Of a stretch of DNA of 64,000 nt, positions 8,593 to 16,820 are shown piece by piece (position 1 is the first letter of the stretch; each line of letters starts with the position of its first letter). Source of the DNA: Sulfuricaulis sp. Its GTDB lineage: Bacteria > Pseudomonadota > Gammaproteobacteria > Acidiferrobacterales > Sulfurifustaceae. The DNA lies in NCBI RefSeq assembly GCF_024653915.1, contig NZ_JANLGY010000004.1, positions 124,001 to 188,000 of the forward strand, in the 5' to 3' direction. The notes beneath the pieces were generated by a model that was not told the DNA's origin, searched no databases, and worked only from the letters and a program-made list of their open reading frames with translations. Made by a program: the position numbers and the translations under genes.

Positions 8593-9726
8593 ATGTCGCA
8601 CAATCCCTTGCTTTTATTGAGGTCGCTGGGTCAGAGCATCTGGCTCGATTACATTGAACGTGGAATGCTCGTCAGCGGCGAACTGGCACACCAGATTAAA
8701 AATGATGGTTTAGCCGGGGTCACGTCTAACCCGAGCATTTTCGAGAAGGCTATTACCGGTCATGAAGATTATGACGCGGATATCGCCCGGCTTGCGCGTT
8801 GCGTCGGCAATGTTACGGAAATATATGAAACCATAGTGATCGACGATATCGGTCACGCGGCCGACCTGTTCCTGCCGGTACACGAGCGAACTAAAGGTCG
8901 TGATGGGTATGTCAGCATCGAGGTATCACCGCATCTGGCCTATGAGACGGACAAGACGGCGAAGGAAGCCGTCCGTCTGTGGGAGAAACTGCACCGTCCC
9001 AATATCATGATCAAGGTGCCGGGAACTCGGCAGGGACTGCCTGCCGTCCAACAGCTCATCGCGAAAGGCATTAACGTCAACGTGACGCTGCTATTCGGTC
9101 TTGGCCGTTATCGTGAAGTGCTGGATGCGTGGATGAACGGCCTGGAAGAGCGTGACAGGGCTGGTTTGCCTCTGGCATCCGTGGCTTCGGTCGCCAGTTT
9201 TTTTCTCAGCCGCATTGATGTGCTGGTGGATAAACAGCTTGATTCACTCGCCGGCTCCGCTGAGAAAGAAACCGCTTCTCGTTTGCGTGGCGCCGCCGCC
9301 ACCGCCTACGCGCGTCTCGCTTATCAGATTTACAAAGAAACACTAAAGTCTGATCGTTGGCTCCGGCTGGCAGGCCGTGGCGCGCAGTCCCAGCGCCTGT
9401 TATGGGCGAGTACCGCTACCAAGGATTCGGCCTACAGCGACGTTAAATATGTCGAGGCGCTGATCGGACCGGAAACGGTCAATACCCTGCCACCGGAGAC
9501 GTTAAACGCCTATCGCAAGCATGGTGACCCTGCCCTGCGGCTGGAACAGGATCTGACGCAGGCTGCCGAGGTGCCTGCCAGGCTGACCAAACTGGGGATT
9601 GAATTGGAGGCTGTGGCACAAAAGTTGGAGGAGGAGGGCGTGAAAAAATTTATCGAGCCGTTCGACAAACTGCTTGCTTCACTCGAACAACGACGCCAGA
9701 AAATTGCCGCCAGGCAGCCTGTTTGA
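8593..9726 (+). CDS. tal: transaldolase
   Basis: Moves a dihydroxyacetone unit between sugar phosphates in the non-oxidative pentose phosphate pathway. 377 residues, the longer subfamily found in glycogen and Calvin-cycle clusters. QSIWLDYIERGML, DGLAGVTSNPSIFEKAI and the Schiff-base lysine in NIMIKVPGTRQGLPA (near residue 140) are clear; GINVNVTLLFGLGRY follows. AAGGAGA lies eight bases before the ATG. The C-terminal extension (charged, helical, EEEGVKKFIEPFDKLLASL) is usual for this subfamily. Likely co-transcribed with glgB. Confidence 0.93.
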   Translation: MSHNPLLLLRSLGQSIWLDYIERGMLVSGELAHQIKNDGLAGVTSNPSIFEKAITGHEDYDADIARLARCVGNVTEIYETIVIDDIGHAADLFLPVHERTKGRDGYVSIEVSPHLAYETDKTAKEAVRLWEKLHRPNIMIKVPGTRQGLPAVQQLIAKGINVNVTLLFGLGRYREVLDAWMNGLEERDRAGLPLASVASVASFFLSRIDVLVDKQLDSLAGSAEKETASRLRGAAATAYARLAYQIYKETLKSDRWLRLAGRGAQSQRLLWASTATKDSAYSDVKYVEALIGPETVNTLPPETLNAYRKHGDPALRLEQDLTQAAEVPARLTKLGIELEAVAQKLEEEGVKKFIEPFDKLLASLEQRRQKIAARQPV

Positions 9727-9740
9727 AATGTCATCACACC

Positions 9741-9830
9741 ATGCCATTTGGTGTAGAGCGACAACAGGACGGCGAGTTTCGCCTCCGCTTGTGGGCGCCG
9801 GCCGCGCAGCGTGTAAGTGGAGCTGGGTGA
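9741..9830 (+). pseudogene. 5' stump of malto-oligosyltrehalose trehalohydrolase (treZ)
   Basis: A 29-codon frame starts 14 bases after tal and reads MPFGVERQQDGEFRLRLWAP followed by AAQRV, the characteristic beginning of TreZ and related GH13 N-terminal domains. The match ends around 9815 and the frame stops at 9830. Everything after it is AT-rich sequence and the hipBA cassette on the opposite strand. This looks like a gene truncated by the deletion or insertion event that brought hipBA. Assignment is from memory of the family's N-terminal signature. Confidence 0.6.
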
Positions 9831-9934
9831 TTCAGTGTTCAGGCATCACACCACTGACACTCTTTACATTCGTATAATGTATATTATGTAAAATACTAAA
9901 AATAACCGCATACAGGCTTAAAGCACCTCACGGA

Positions 9935-11305
9935 TTATTTGCCCCCTGCTCCAACCAGCTTGCCACGTAGTGATTTAACCCGCGTCGCCAGATTTTTCTT
10001 GTTCACGTCAGGCACATCTTTGAGCGCCTGTACCCGCTCGGGGTAATCCTTGGTCGCTGTTATCAGCTCATGCAGGATATCCGCGGCGCTGCTGCGGGTC
10101 AGACCGAAGGACTCACCGACACGGGCGACGCTGTAGCCGAGTCCGTGATCCGCGTCGATGTAAAACGGCAGCGCCGAGATCAGGTCATGCCGGTCCCAGG
10201 CGCGCATGGGGGTGGGATCGAATACCGGCGATACGCGAAGCTTTTCCGGCCCGCCCAGGAAGGCCAGGTTTTCCAGATGCAGGTCGCCGTTGCCGGTAAG
10301 CAACGCCATCAGAAAGCGCCGGTAAACCTCGAGTCGCGCCGCCGCAGGATCGATATTGGTGATTTCAGCCAGTTTCAGCAGCATCACTCCCACGCCTTCG
10401 ATCTCGGCATCCGTCATGGTGCGCACCTGTTGTTGACCGGTGGCGTATACCGAGAAAAAGCTTTCCATGGCGATCGGATTGCCGGTTGGAGCGCGGTCGA
10501 AGCGTTCTACGGCCAGTACAGACAGGCCATCGATCGTAGCGCGCCAGTGGCGCGGGACTTCAAAACCCAGTTCACGGTGCAGATCCAGGCACAGGGCCTC
10601 CAGTGCCATCAGGCCACGATACTGCGGGTCCTCAACCTTCATAACCACGTCCACGTACGGATTACCGTCGATAGCACGGGTCCCGGGCTCGGCCAGGCTG
10701 CCGTCCCAGGAGTTCTTATCCGGGATGGCCACCAAGAGCTTGGGGATTTGGCCTCCCACCGAGGGTGTGGGGCCGATCAGCCGCATGATATCAATCGTTT
10801 CATCACTGAATTCCTGGCTCGCGCCCTCCTTCAGGAATTTCCAGAATTCCGAGCGTGAACCGACCCGTTTTTTGGGCGCGTCCTTGTCGGCATAGGTTTC
10901 CAATGCCACGCGATCGTTCGGAAATACGTCGATATGACCGATGCCGTTATGCCCTGTGAGCATCAATAATTCCCATTCTGTTTCAAATCCTTGAGCGGGA
11001 GAATTCAAGCGTTTTGCGAGCAGACTGGTATACAGCCGTCGCTGGATGTTATTAGTGTTGCGACCCGGGATCAGGGCCATCAGCCGCGGCAACAACGGGA
11101 GGATCTCGGTGGACTGGTGCACAAAGGGCCGATCGCGCCACAGCAGCGGCGGCAGTAACAGCGAAAGGCCGGCGATGTCACCGCTCTGTTCAAGGAATTC
11201 CGGTGCGTAGGAAAAGCGCATCTCGCGATCGGTCGCCACGAGATTGCCCACCTTGCGGGGCTCAGCGGCGGTGCGGGCCCACACCGCCGCGTAGCGGTCG
11301 GTCAT
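9935..11305 (-). CDS. hipA: HipA-family serine/threonine kinase toxin
   Basis: Type II toxin kinase; in E. coli HipA phosphorylates glutamyl-tRNA synthetase and causes persistence. 456 residues, close to full-length HipA. The Gly-rich autophosphorylation loop PSVGGQIPKLLVAI (Ser near 182), AVERFDR (266-271), catalytic GDLHLENLAFL (340-350) and the DFG-like SPVFDPTP (359-366) are all present, so it looks active. It overlaps the antitoxin gene by 4 bp (ATGA) in antitoxin-toxin order. Flanking DNA on both sides is unusually AT-rich, indicating horizontal acquisition. Confidence 0.9.
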   Translation of the reverse strand: MTDRYAAVWARTAAEPRKVGNLVATDREMRFSYAPEFLEQSGDIAGLSLLLPPLLWRDRPFVHQSTEILPLLPRLMALIPGRNTNNIQRRLYTSLLAKRLNSPAQGFETEWELLMLTGHNGIGHIDVFPNDRVALETYADKDAPKKRVGSRSEFWKFLKEGASQEFSDETIDIMRLIGPTPSVGGQIPKLLVAIPDKNSWDGSLAEPGTRAIDGNPYVDVVMKVEDPQYRGLMALEALCLDLHRELGFEVPRHWRATIDGLSVLAVERFDRAPTGNPIAMESFFSVYATGQQQVRTMTDAEIEGVGVMLLKLAEITNIDPAAARLEVYRRFLMALLTGNGDLHLENLAFLGGPEKLRVSPVFDPTPMRAWDRHDLISALPFYIDADHGLGYSVARVGESFGLTRSSAADILHELITATKDYPERVQALKDVPDVNKKNLATRVKSLRGKLVGAGGK

Positions 11306-11589
11306 GTGAAGAAACGGCCCTGCTGGATGCGTGCGAGCTGGTCATCGTCCGGCACCACGGCCAGTTTCAAGCCCACAACGCGTGCCAGGCGGTCGATGAG
11401 TGTGAAGTCGGCGGTACCGCGGCTCTTCATGCGGCTTAGGGTTTCAGGGCGCAGCCCGGCGAGTCTTGCCAGCTCCTTCTCCTTGAGCTTCCTGGCCTCA
11501 GCGGCGAGAAGAATGGCGTTGAGGGTTGACCGTACCGGATCAGAATTGTCTTGAGATTTAATATTGATCATATAATCAATATAAATCAT
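11302..11589 (-). CDS. hipB: HipB-like XRE-family antitoxin
   Basis: 95-residue helix-turn-helix protein; the HTH covers roughly residues 30-75 (KELARLAGLRPETLSRMKSR). It should bind HipA, neutralise it and repress the operon. The start is uncertain: ATG 11589 and ATG 11571 are both possible and neither has a clear Shine-Dalgarno sequence. A strong AT-rich inverted repeat straddles the first start, so the promoter and operator sit right at the gene start and the transcript may be nearly leaderless. Confidence 0.85.
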   Translation of the reverse strand: MIYIDYMINIKSQDNSDPVRSTLNAILLAAEARKLKEKELARLAGLRPETLSRMKSRGTADFTLIDRLARVVGLKLAVVPDDDQLARIQQGRFFT

Positions 11590-11603
11590 AAATTGATTTA
11601 TAT
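11579..11603. promoter_or_regulatory. inverted-repeat operator candidate of hipBA
   Basis: Arms ATATAAATCA and TGATTTATAT are perfect complements (10 bp each) around a 5-base spacer. A second shorter inverted repeat, ATTGAT-N6-ATCAAT, lies at 11563-11580. Tandem palindromes at the antitoxin start are the expected layout for HipB autoregulation, although the sequence is not the E. coli TATCC-N8-GGATA operator. Confidence 0.55.
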
Positions 11604-11681
11604 GTCAATATTTATGCAAATATGATTATATAGTCAATAATTAATGAAACTTAAGAAGCAGAAACTTTTATGTATAATTTC

Positions 11682-11706
11682 AATTAGTTATATAAATTAA
11701 CTAATT
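11682..11706. repeat. AT-rich inverted repeat between hipB and the DUF3014 gene
   Basis: AATTAGTTA and TAACTAATT pair perfectly over a 7-base loop. It lies 30 bases past the stop of the minus-strand DUF3014 gene and about 95 bases upstream of hipB. There is no T-run after it on the minus strand. It may be another operator or the cassette boundary. Confidence 0.45.
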
Positions 11707-11736
11707 ATGAACATTAATAAATTCTTTAGGTTTTAT

Positions 11737-12525
11737 TCAAGGCTTTAATGCCTGCCCCGTCAGTTCCTGTCGAATCTCTCGCAGCCGGGCTTTGATCCGT
11801 GTGGAATTCTCGACCCCCATGCGAATCATGATTTTCTGCCCCCCTGACAGCTCTTCAAGCGCGGGATCGGCGAACAGGTGCATGACTTTGGGTCGAACCA
11901 GTTTGATCCGCCCAGGAATCTCCGGCGCGGCGAGCAGATCGTCAATCGTATCCACCAGCCGATCGTTGAAGTAACCCTTGGGGTATCCGAGGTTTATGTA
12001 TTCCTGTTGAAACAGCGGGTAGAAACGCGTGTATACCGCCACCAGCTTTTTGGCGTCCACAGCATCGGCCAACAATACATAAGACTTGTAGCGCCGGTAA
12101 TTATCGGGACTGGTAAGATAGTCTTCACCCTCCCCGGTCGCGAGGAACTGCCCCGCCACCGGCTTTAACAGCCGATAACGCAGGGGTGCTTGCTTGCGCG
12201 GCAGGTTATCTACCGTTACCACGAAGCGCCGTACGGCTTCCTTCACATCGAAAAATTCCTGAACCGCTTTTTGGCCGAAAAAGCCTGTGAGCGCATCAAG
12301 CAAGGCATCATCACTGCTCTCCAGGGTTGTCGGCAGCGGCTTTTCCGGCGCCGGCGCTTCTTTAATCGGATGGCGTATCTGCGGCTCGGGTTCAGGCATT
12401 GGCTCAGCCGGCGCGATAGTCGTTGGTGGGAGTGGCAGTTCCTTCTGCCCCATTTGCCAGTAATAAAAACCCGCGGCAAATCCACCCAAAACCAGCAATA
12501 CCACCAGCCACATTGTTTTTTTCAT
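11737..12525 (-). CDS. DUF3014 family membrane-anchored protein
   Basis: 262 residues. One N-terminal transmembrane segment (MWLVVLLVLGGFAAGFYYW) is followed by a proline-rich linker (residues about 30-65) and a periplasmic or cytoplasmic globular domain matching my recollection of DUF3014: FFDVKEAVRRFVVTVDNLPR, SPDNYRRYKSYVLLADAVD, and RPKVMHLFADPALEELSGGQ. No known function. Monocistronic by appearance, read towards the hipBA cassette. Confidence 0.75.
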   Translation of the reverse strand: MKKTMWLVVLLVLGGFAAGFYYWQMGQKELPLPPTTIAPAEPMPEPEPQIRHPIKEAPAPEKPLPTTLESSDDALLDALTGFFGQKAVQEFFDVKEAVRRFVVTVDNLPRKQAPLRYRLLKPVAGQFLATGEGEDYLTSPDNYRRYKSYVLLADAVDAKKLVAVYTRFYPLFQQEYINLGYPKGYFNDRLVDTIDDLLAAPEIPGRIKLVRPKVMHLFADPALEELSGGQKIMIRMGVENSTRIKARLREIRQELTGQALKP

Positions 12526-12673
12526 AGGCGAAATAAATGCTGTGCGCTAAAGGTTTTTTTCATCGGCAAGAAAACATATCTTACGATGTGCTGAATAAGA
12601 ACCCAAGAGCTATATGTAACCTGTTTCGCGAGTCCGCAATCCTGGCTCAAAGCTCGGGGCCCTTCTCATGACC

Positions 12674-12721
12674 ACAAAAAGCACGCGGCCGGAGCGCTCC
12701 TGCAATCGCTCCGGCCCCGTG
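12674..12721 (-). terminator. Rho-independent terminator of the heme-binding protein gene
   Basis: On the minus strand GGCCGGAGCG pairs with CGCTCCGGCC over a 10-base loop, and the stem extends by CACG/CGTG after one mismatch. A TTTTT run follows directly. It lies 18 bases after the stop at 12739. Confidence 0.75.
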
Positions 12722-12738
12722 ACTGCCAGTGCAACAGA

Positions 12739-13233
12739 TTATTCGGCGAAGTCCAACCGCTCCTGTACCATTTTGATGCCGGTCGCGGCGCAGGCCTCGT
12801 CCTTCTCGCCGCCGGGGGCGCCGCTGACACCTACTGCCCCGATCAGTGAACCACCTGCGCGAATCGGCAAGCCGCCTTGCAGTAACAGGATGCCCGATAT
12901 TTCGTTCAGCTCGGCCCGAATCTCGCCACGGTTCTTGATAAAGTCCAGCGTGCTGATGCCCGACATCACAACAGCACTTGCTTTGCGTTGGGCGATTTCG
13001 ATGGCATGGCGGGATACGTATACATCGCGCAATACAACCTGCGGATCACCTGCTCGATCCACTACCACAACGGCCGTGTTATATCCCTTTTTGCGACAGT
13101 CATTCAATGTTTGATTGGCGATATCGCGCGCGAGGTCGAGCGTCATCAGTTTAGTATTCAGCACATCCGCTGCCTGGACCGGTAAAGACAGCATTGCTCC
13201 CAGCAGCACAGGCACGAATAATTTTATTTTCAT
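12739..13233 (-). CDS. exported GlcG/HbpS-type heme-binding protein
   Basis: 164 residues with a clear Sec signal peptide (MKIKLFVPVLLGAMLSLPVQA). The rest is the DUF336/GlcG-HbpS fold: LTLDLARD-like start, NTAVVVVDRAGDPQVVLR, HAIEIAQRKASAVV and a glycine-rich end (GGLPIRAGGSLIGAVGVSGA). Members bind heme or degradation products or act with two-component sensors; the role here is unknown. GGAGA lies before the ATG. A strong terminator follows, so it is transcribed alone. Confidence 0.85.
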   Translation of the reverse strand: MKIKLFVPVLLGAMLSLPVQAADVLNTKLMTLDLARDIANQTLNDCRKKGYNTAVVVVDRAGDPQVVLRDVYVSRHAIEIAQRKASAVVMSGISTLDFIKNRGEIRAELNEISGILLLQGGLPIRAGGSLIGAVGVSGAPGGEKDEACAATGIKMVQERLDFAE

Positions 13234-13345
13234 GATGATTTCTCCAGATGGTCTAATCGGTCAGAAAAGGCGTCGCGACGTGTGTCTCGCTCCTGCAAAG
13301 AGACGCACAGATAATAGAATTATTCCTCGTCAGTCCAGCGATGTA

Positions 13346-13783
13346 TCACACCGCTTTCAGTTTGTGTGCACCACAGATGTCGCATGGTGGGAGTTCGTCT
13401 AAATCCTCCGCCAGGACAATACGCGTGCGGCAACCTTTGCACTCATACATTCCGGCCGCGTGTACTTTTGGCGGCGGAGGCGTGATTTTCGTGATGGTGG
13501 GTCCGGCGCCAACATACTCCAGGCTGCCGCAGTTATCGCAGGGAGGCAGTTCCCGATAGGTTTGTGAAAAGATTGAACCCTGCCCGCAGCGCTTGCATTC
13601 ATAACGGCCGATGGGATATTCAACAATTTCGCTGGTTGCTTGAATCTCCTTCCTGGCCTCGGCCAGCGCCATCAACACCTCTTCACCCAGCCGCTTGGCA
13701 CGTGCCTCGGCAGTTTTTGCTTCCATGACAGCCCTTTTCATTTCGCGGGCTAATTCTTTGGCCCGCTCTTGCGCCGATGACAT
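13346..13783 (-). CDS. double zinc-ribbon protein with N-terminal coiled coil
   Basis: 145 residues from ATG 13783, which has AAGGAAG eight bases before it; the frame continues upstream to 13873 without a good start. Residues 1-60 form a charged helix (SAQERAKELAREMKRAV...). Two zinc ribbons follow, each CxxC...CxxC: YECKRCGQG with CDNCGS, and YECKGCRTR with CDICGA. They repeat the pattern ELPPCDNCG and ELPPCDICG, so the second probably arose by duplication. Resembles DUF1451-type zinc-ribbon proteins. Function unknown; nucleic-acid binding is possible. Confidence 0.75.
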   Translation of the reverse strand: MSSAQERAKELAREMKRAVMEAKTAEARAKRLGEEVLMALAEARKEIQATSEIVEYPIGRYECKRCGQGSIFSQTYRELPPCDNCGSLEYVGAGPTITKITPPPPKVHAAGMYECKGCRTRIVLAEDLDELPPCDICGAHKLKAV

Positions 13784-14015
13784 TGTTTCTTCCTTGTTGG
13801 TTCTGCGTGAAAGCAGGCTTTCCCACGTTGCCTGGGATGATTTCCATCCGTTTATCCATGGTTTTCGACACATGGTCGGATGTCTTTAAGCTCATATTAC
13901 TTTGTCATGTCACTATAACAGACGCAACCTACGCTGATTGTGAATACGTCGCGGCACCAGGGAAGAGACCCATGATCTCATGACGAGTTCATGCCATTCG
14001 TGACAGGAGAACGAC

Positions 14016-14246
14016 ATGCATAAAGGACAGGCCGCCGATACCGGGTTTCCCGGGATTGCATTTGCCATCTTGCCAAATACCGGCGAGACCGTTGCGATTC
14101 GCTACGGTGAGCGCATCTATTACCGGGTTGACTCTGTCAAATCAGCCGACGAGCTTAATGCCATGTACGGCGTCACACCGTGCCAGGCCAATGCAGCTTT
14201 GGCCTGTGCGTTGGCAGGTTGGAAAATATCAATGTCGAATTCATAA
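14016..14246 (+). CDS. small hypothetical protein
   Basis: 76 residues, with CAGGAG at a good distance before ATG 14016. No membrane segment, signal peptide or recognised motif: GFPGIAFAILPNTGETVAIRYG, then a YYRVDSVKSADELNAMYGVT stretch that could be a small alpha/beta fold. The good ribosome binding site and ordinary codon use are the only evidence that it is real. It is convergent with the aldolase gene. Confidence 0.5.
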   Translation: MHKGQAADTGFPGIAFAILPNTGETVAIRYGERIYYRVDSVKSADELNAMYGVTPCQANAALACALAGWKISMSNS

Positions 14247-14302
14247 TCCCATGACGCGCGTGGTAATACTACCCAATTCGTCTGCAAGATATAGCCGGAG
14301 GC

Positions 14303-15325
14303 TTATGCGGCCTGTTCCATGGCCCGGGAATATTTTCCATCACGCGCCAGGCCGTTTAACTGACAACGCTTCAGGAGCATCTTCTGCGCAGTGGTCACAT
14401 TGCCTTCCTGTCCTTTCCAAGCCGCCAGTACCGGCGCTTGCAGCGCTCGTCCGTAAGAGAAACTGACCTGCCACGGCTGCGAACCCATGGCGTTCATGGC
14501 ATTTAGGTGGTCGGTGGCATCCTCGGCGCTCTGTCCGCCGGACAGAAACACGATGCCCGGCACTGACGCCGGCACGTAGCGTCTGAGGCAGCGGAGTGTG
14601 GCCTCGGCCACCTGTTGCACGCTGACCTGTTTCGGACACTTCTTGCCGGGGATCACCATGTTCGGTTTGAGCAGCATGCCGTCAAATACCACGCGGTGGG
14701 CGTCCAGTTCGGTAAACACGGCTTCCAACACCTGCGCAGTCACGGCTTCGCAGCGCTCGATGTCGTGCGCGCCGTCCATGAGCACTTCCGGTTCCACGAT
14801 TGGCACAAGATCGATCTCCTGGCACAGGGCGGCATAGCGCGCGAGGCCATGGGCATTGGCGCGGATGGCGAACGCCGACGGGATGTCGCGTTCATCGATA
14901 TCGATTACGGCGCGCCACTTGGCGAACCTCGCGCCCAGTTGCTTGTACTCGGCGAGTCGTTCACGCATCCCGTCCAGACCTTCGGTGACCCTGTTGCCCG
15001 GGTACAGCGCCAGCGCCTTGGCTCCCTTGTCCACCTTGATTCCGGGAACGATGCCGCGGTTCGACAGCAGCTTGGCAAAGGGTGTGCCGTCACGGGTGCT
15101 TTGGCGCAAGGTTTCGTCAAAGAGAATGACGCCGCCGATATAGCGCTCAATTCCCTCAGCGGTAAACAGGATTTCGCGGTAACGCCGCCGATTTTCCTCG
15201 GTGGACTCGACCTTGATCGAATCGAAGCGTTTCTTGATCGTGGGGCTGCTTTCATCCGCTGCCAATACGCCTTTTTGCTTCGCCACGATGGTGTTTGCCG
15301 CTGACTTGAGTAGGTCGATGTTCAT
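14303..15325 (-). CDS. class I fructose-bisphosphate aldolase
   Basis: Schiff-base aldolase that splits or makes fructose-1,6-bisphosphate. 340 residues, the eukaryote-like class I length, not the DhnA type. GVLAADESSPTIKKRF near residue 19, RAVIDIDERDIPS near 138, the EPEVLMDGAHD acid block near 183, the Schiff-base lysine in FDGMLLKPNMVIPG near 222 and FLSGGQSAEDATDHLNAMN near 263 are intact. GGAGGG lies before the ATG. It sits 33 bases after a small DUF5062-like gene on the same strand, which may be co-transcribed. Confidence 0.92.
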   Translation of the reverse strand: MNIDLLKSAANTIVAKQKGVLAADESSPTIKKRFDSIKVESTEENRRRYREILFTAEGIERYIGGVILFDETLRQSTRDGTPFAKLLSNRGIVPGIKVDKGAKALALYPGNRVTEGLDGMRERLAEYKQLGARFAKWRAVIDIDERDIPSAFAIRANAHGLARYAALCQEIDLVPIVEPEVLMDGAHDIERCEAVTAQVLEAVFTELDAHRVVFDGMLLKPNMVIPGKKCPKQVSVQQVAEATLRCLRRYVPASVPGIVFLSGGQSAEDATDHLNAMNAMGSQPWQVSFSYGRALQAPVLAAWKGQEGNVTTAQKMLLKRCQLNGLARDGKYSRAMEQAA

Positions 15326-15358
15326 TGGCTTAACCCTCCAACAAAATGATCTTCCGGG

Positions 15359-15625
15359 TTATTTCAAAAGCGGATGATCCTTCGGCAATTGATGGGAGTA
15401 CCAGATGGCAAGTTTGTGCCGCATGGATTGTTGCGAGACCTGATCTTCCGGTAACGCCTGGATAAGCTTATCGTGAACCAGCAACCGGTAGATAAACAGG
15501 ATTTTCTCACTGGCCGAATCCGTTGGCTCAAACACAACGGCGCCCCGCTCCTCACCATATTTCATACCGGCGGGAATTGCGCCTTTGACCAACTCCGCCT
15601 CATGTTTCAGTTTCTTCATGGCCAT
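15359..15625 (-). CDS. DUF5062 family small protein
   Basis: 88 residues, no signal peptide or membrane segment. ILFIYRLLVHDKLIQALPED, MRHKLAIWYSHQLPKDHPLL and GAVVFEP follow the small conserved DUF5062 family as I remember it. Unknown function. It is upstream of the class I aldolase on the same strand and divergent from a small exported protein, so the 102 bases 15626-15727 should hold two promoters. ATG 15619 is an alternative start. Confidence 0.65.
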   Translation of the reverse strand: MAMKKLKHEAELVKGAIPAGMKYGEERGAVVFEPTDSASEKILFIYRLLVHDKLIQALPEDQVSQQSMRHKLAIWYSHQLPKDHPLLK

Positions 15626-15727
15626 CCCGGTAATTCAGTTGCCTGTTTGCGCACAATACCCTGACCGGCGGTCCTTGCCGGGGAAGAACAATCGGCTAGG
15701 CTCAATAGGCAAACACAAGGAAGTCCC

Positions 15728-16072
15728 ATGCGCCTGATAGTACTCGCCTTCACTGCCGCTGTCTCCGCCACAAACACCTTTGCAGCGGATCTGACAGCAC
15801 CGCTGCATACTCGCCCCCTCACGGTGAAATGTGCGCCCACGATCCACGCCTGGGTCGAGATAGACGCGGAGAGTATCCGCTCACGCGAACCTGCCAATAC
15901 CGAAAAGAAAAAACGCGTGCAGTTCAATCTGATCGATTCAATGGCCTATCGTGGCGATTCCGTGCTGTGCAACTATGCCACCCGTCGGCGCGACGTGGCT
16001 ACCTCCTACTCCCTCCGCTGCCTGCAGCCACGCAAGGAACGTGGCTACAAGCATGCTTATTCCTGTCATTGA
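15728..16072 (+). CDS. small exported hypothetical protein
   Basis: 114 residues with a signal peptide (MRLIVLAFTAAVSATNTFA, cleavage likely after TFA). The mature part has four cysteines (KCAPT, LCNYA, LRCLQ, SCH), consistent with two disulfides in the periplasm. No family recognised. CACAAGGAAG lies before the ATG. Confidence 0.6.
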   Translation: MRLIVLAFTAAVSATNTFAADLTAPLHTRPLTVKCAPTIHAWVEIDAESIRSREPANTEKKKRVQFNLIDSMAYRGDSVLCNYATRRRDVATSYSLRCLQPRKERGYKHAYSCH

Positions 16073-16076
16073 GGCG

Positions 16077-16106
16077 AAAAAAAACTCCCACCCTCACGGG
16101 TGGGAG
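16077..16106 (-). terminator. Rho-independent terminator of the DoxX gene
   Basis: CTCCCACCC and GGGTGGGAG form a perfect 9-bp stem with a TCAC loop (16085-16106). On the minus strand it is followed by eight T. It also lies four bases past the stop of the plus-strand exported protein, where it may act weakly in the other direction. Confidence 0.85.
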
Positions 16107-16139
16107 CTGAAAAAATAACAGCCTGCGAATGCGCAGCCG

Positions 16140-16532
16140 TTATGTCTTATTTCCCTTCAACAGGACATATAGCGATACCAGGAACATCACGAGCAGGGAT
16201 TCCAATCCCGACATAACGTGGACCTTGGAGAGCGTGAAGCTGATATCACCCCAATACATCGTGTACATAACGACGAGCATTACGGGTATCAGCAGCATTG
16301 CGCCCACGCGCGTCAGCTTGTCATCCATAAAACTACCTGACAGCACCAGGACACCGCCGACAATTTCCGCGATTACGAGAATCAAACCCACCATGTGCGG
16401 CACATTTATCGCCGTCGCGAAGCCGGTGAGATTCATGAAATTGCCGATACCATGAATCACAAACACGCTGCCCAATGCGATGCGCAGCAGCCAATGCCCA
16501 TAGGGTTTGAAGTCATCGAGAAAACTAAACAT
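16140..16532 (-). CDS. DoxX family membrane protein
   Basis: 130 residues from ATG 16532, which has AAGGAG seven bases upstream (the frame is open to 16568). Four membrane helices: WLLRIALGSVFVIHGIGNFM, MVGLILVIAEIVGGVLVLSG, VGAMLLIPVMLVVMYTMYW and SLLVMFLVSLYVLL. RIALGSVFVIHGIGKF-like starts are typical of DoxX. Members link to respiratory or thiosulfate:quinone electron flow or act as small redox-stress proteins; here no partner gene is seen. Confidence 0.82.
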   Translation of the reverse strand: MFSFLDDFKPYGHWLLRIALGSVFVIHGIGNFMNLTGFATAINVPHMVGLILVIAEIVGGVLVLSGSFMDDKLTRVGAMLLIPVMLVVMYTMYWGDISFTLSKVHVMSGLESLLVMFLVSLYVLLKGNKT

Positions 16533-16820
16533 GAGGATCTCCTTAGGAGTACTTGATGCTGCTAACAATAGCCACGCTTTGGCGCGGCGCCAGAAAATTA
16601 TTTTATGGGCTTTTTCTGCCGATATGAGCGGCGAATGTAACAGGCATTCAGCCAGTTAGGTGCCACTGTCCAGCGAACTATACTAATAGGTAATCATTAA
16701 AAGGGAACAAACAGGGGATCCCTGTCACGACCGGCCATCGTGAAGGTGAGGAATTTATATTATTTTGGCCGCGTAGCTTGCCATCGCCCCGCCTTACTCT
16801 CGCCGCACACAATCGTCTTC

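Noticed and set aside
10070-10858. Plus-strand frame of 262 codons opposite hipA
   Set aside because: Antisense to HipA, which has a full set of kinase motifs.
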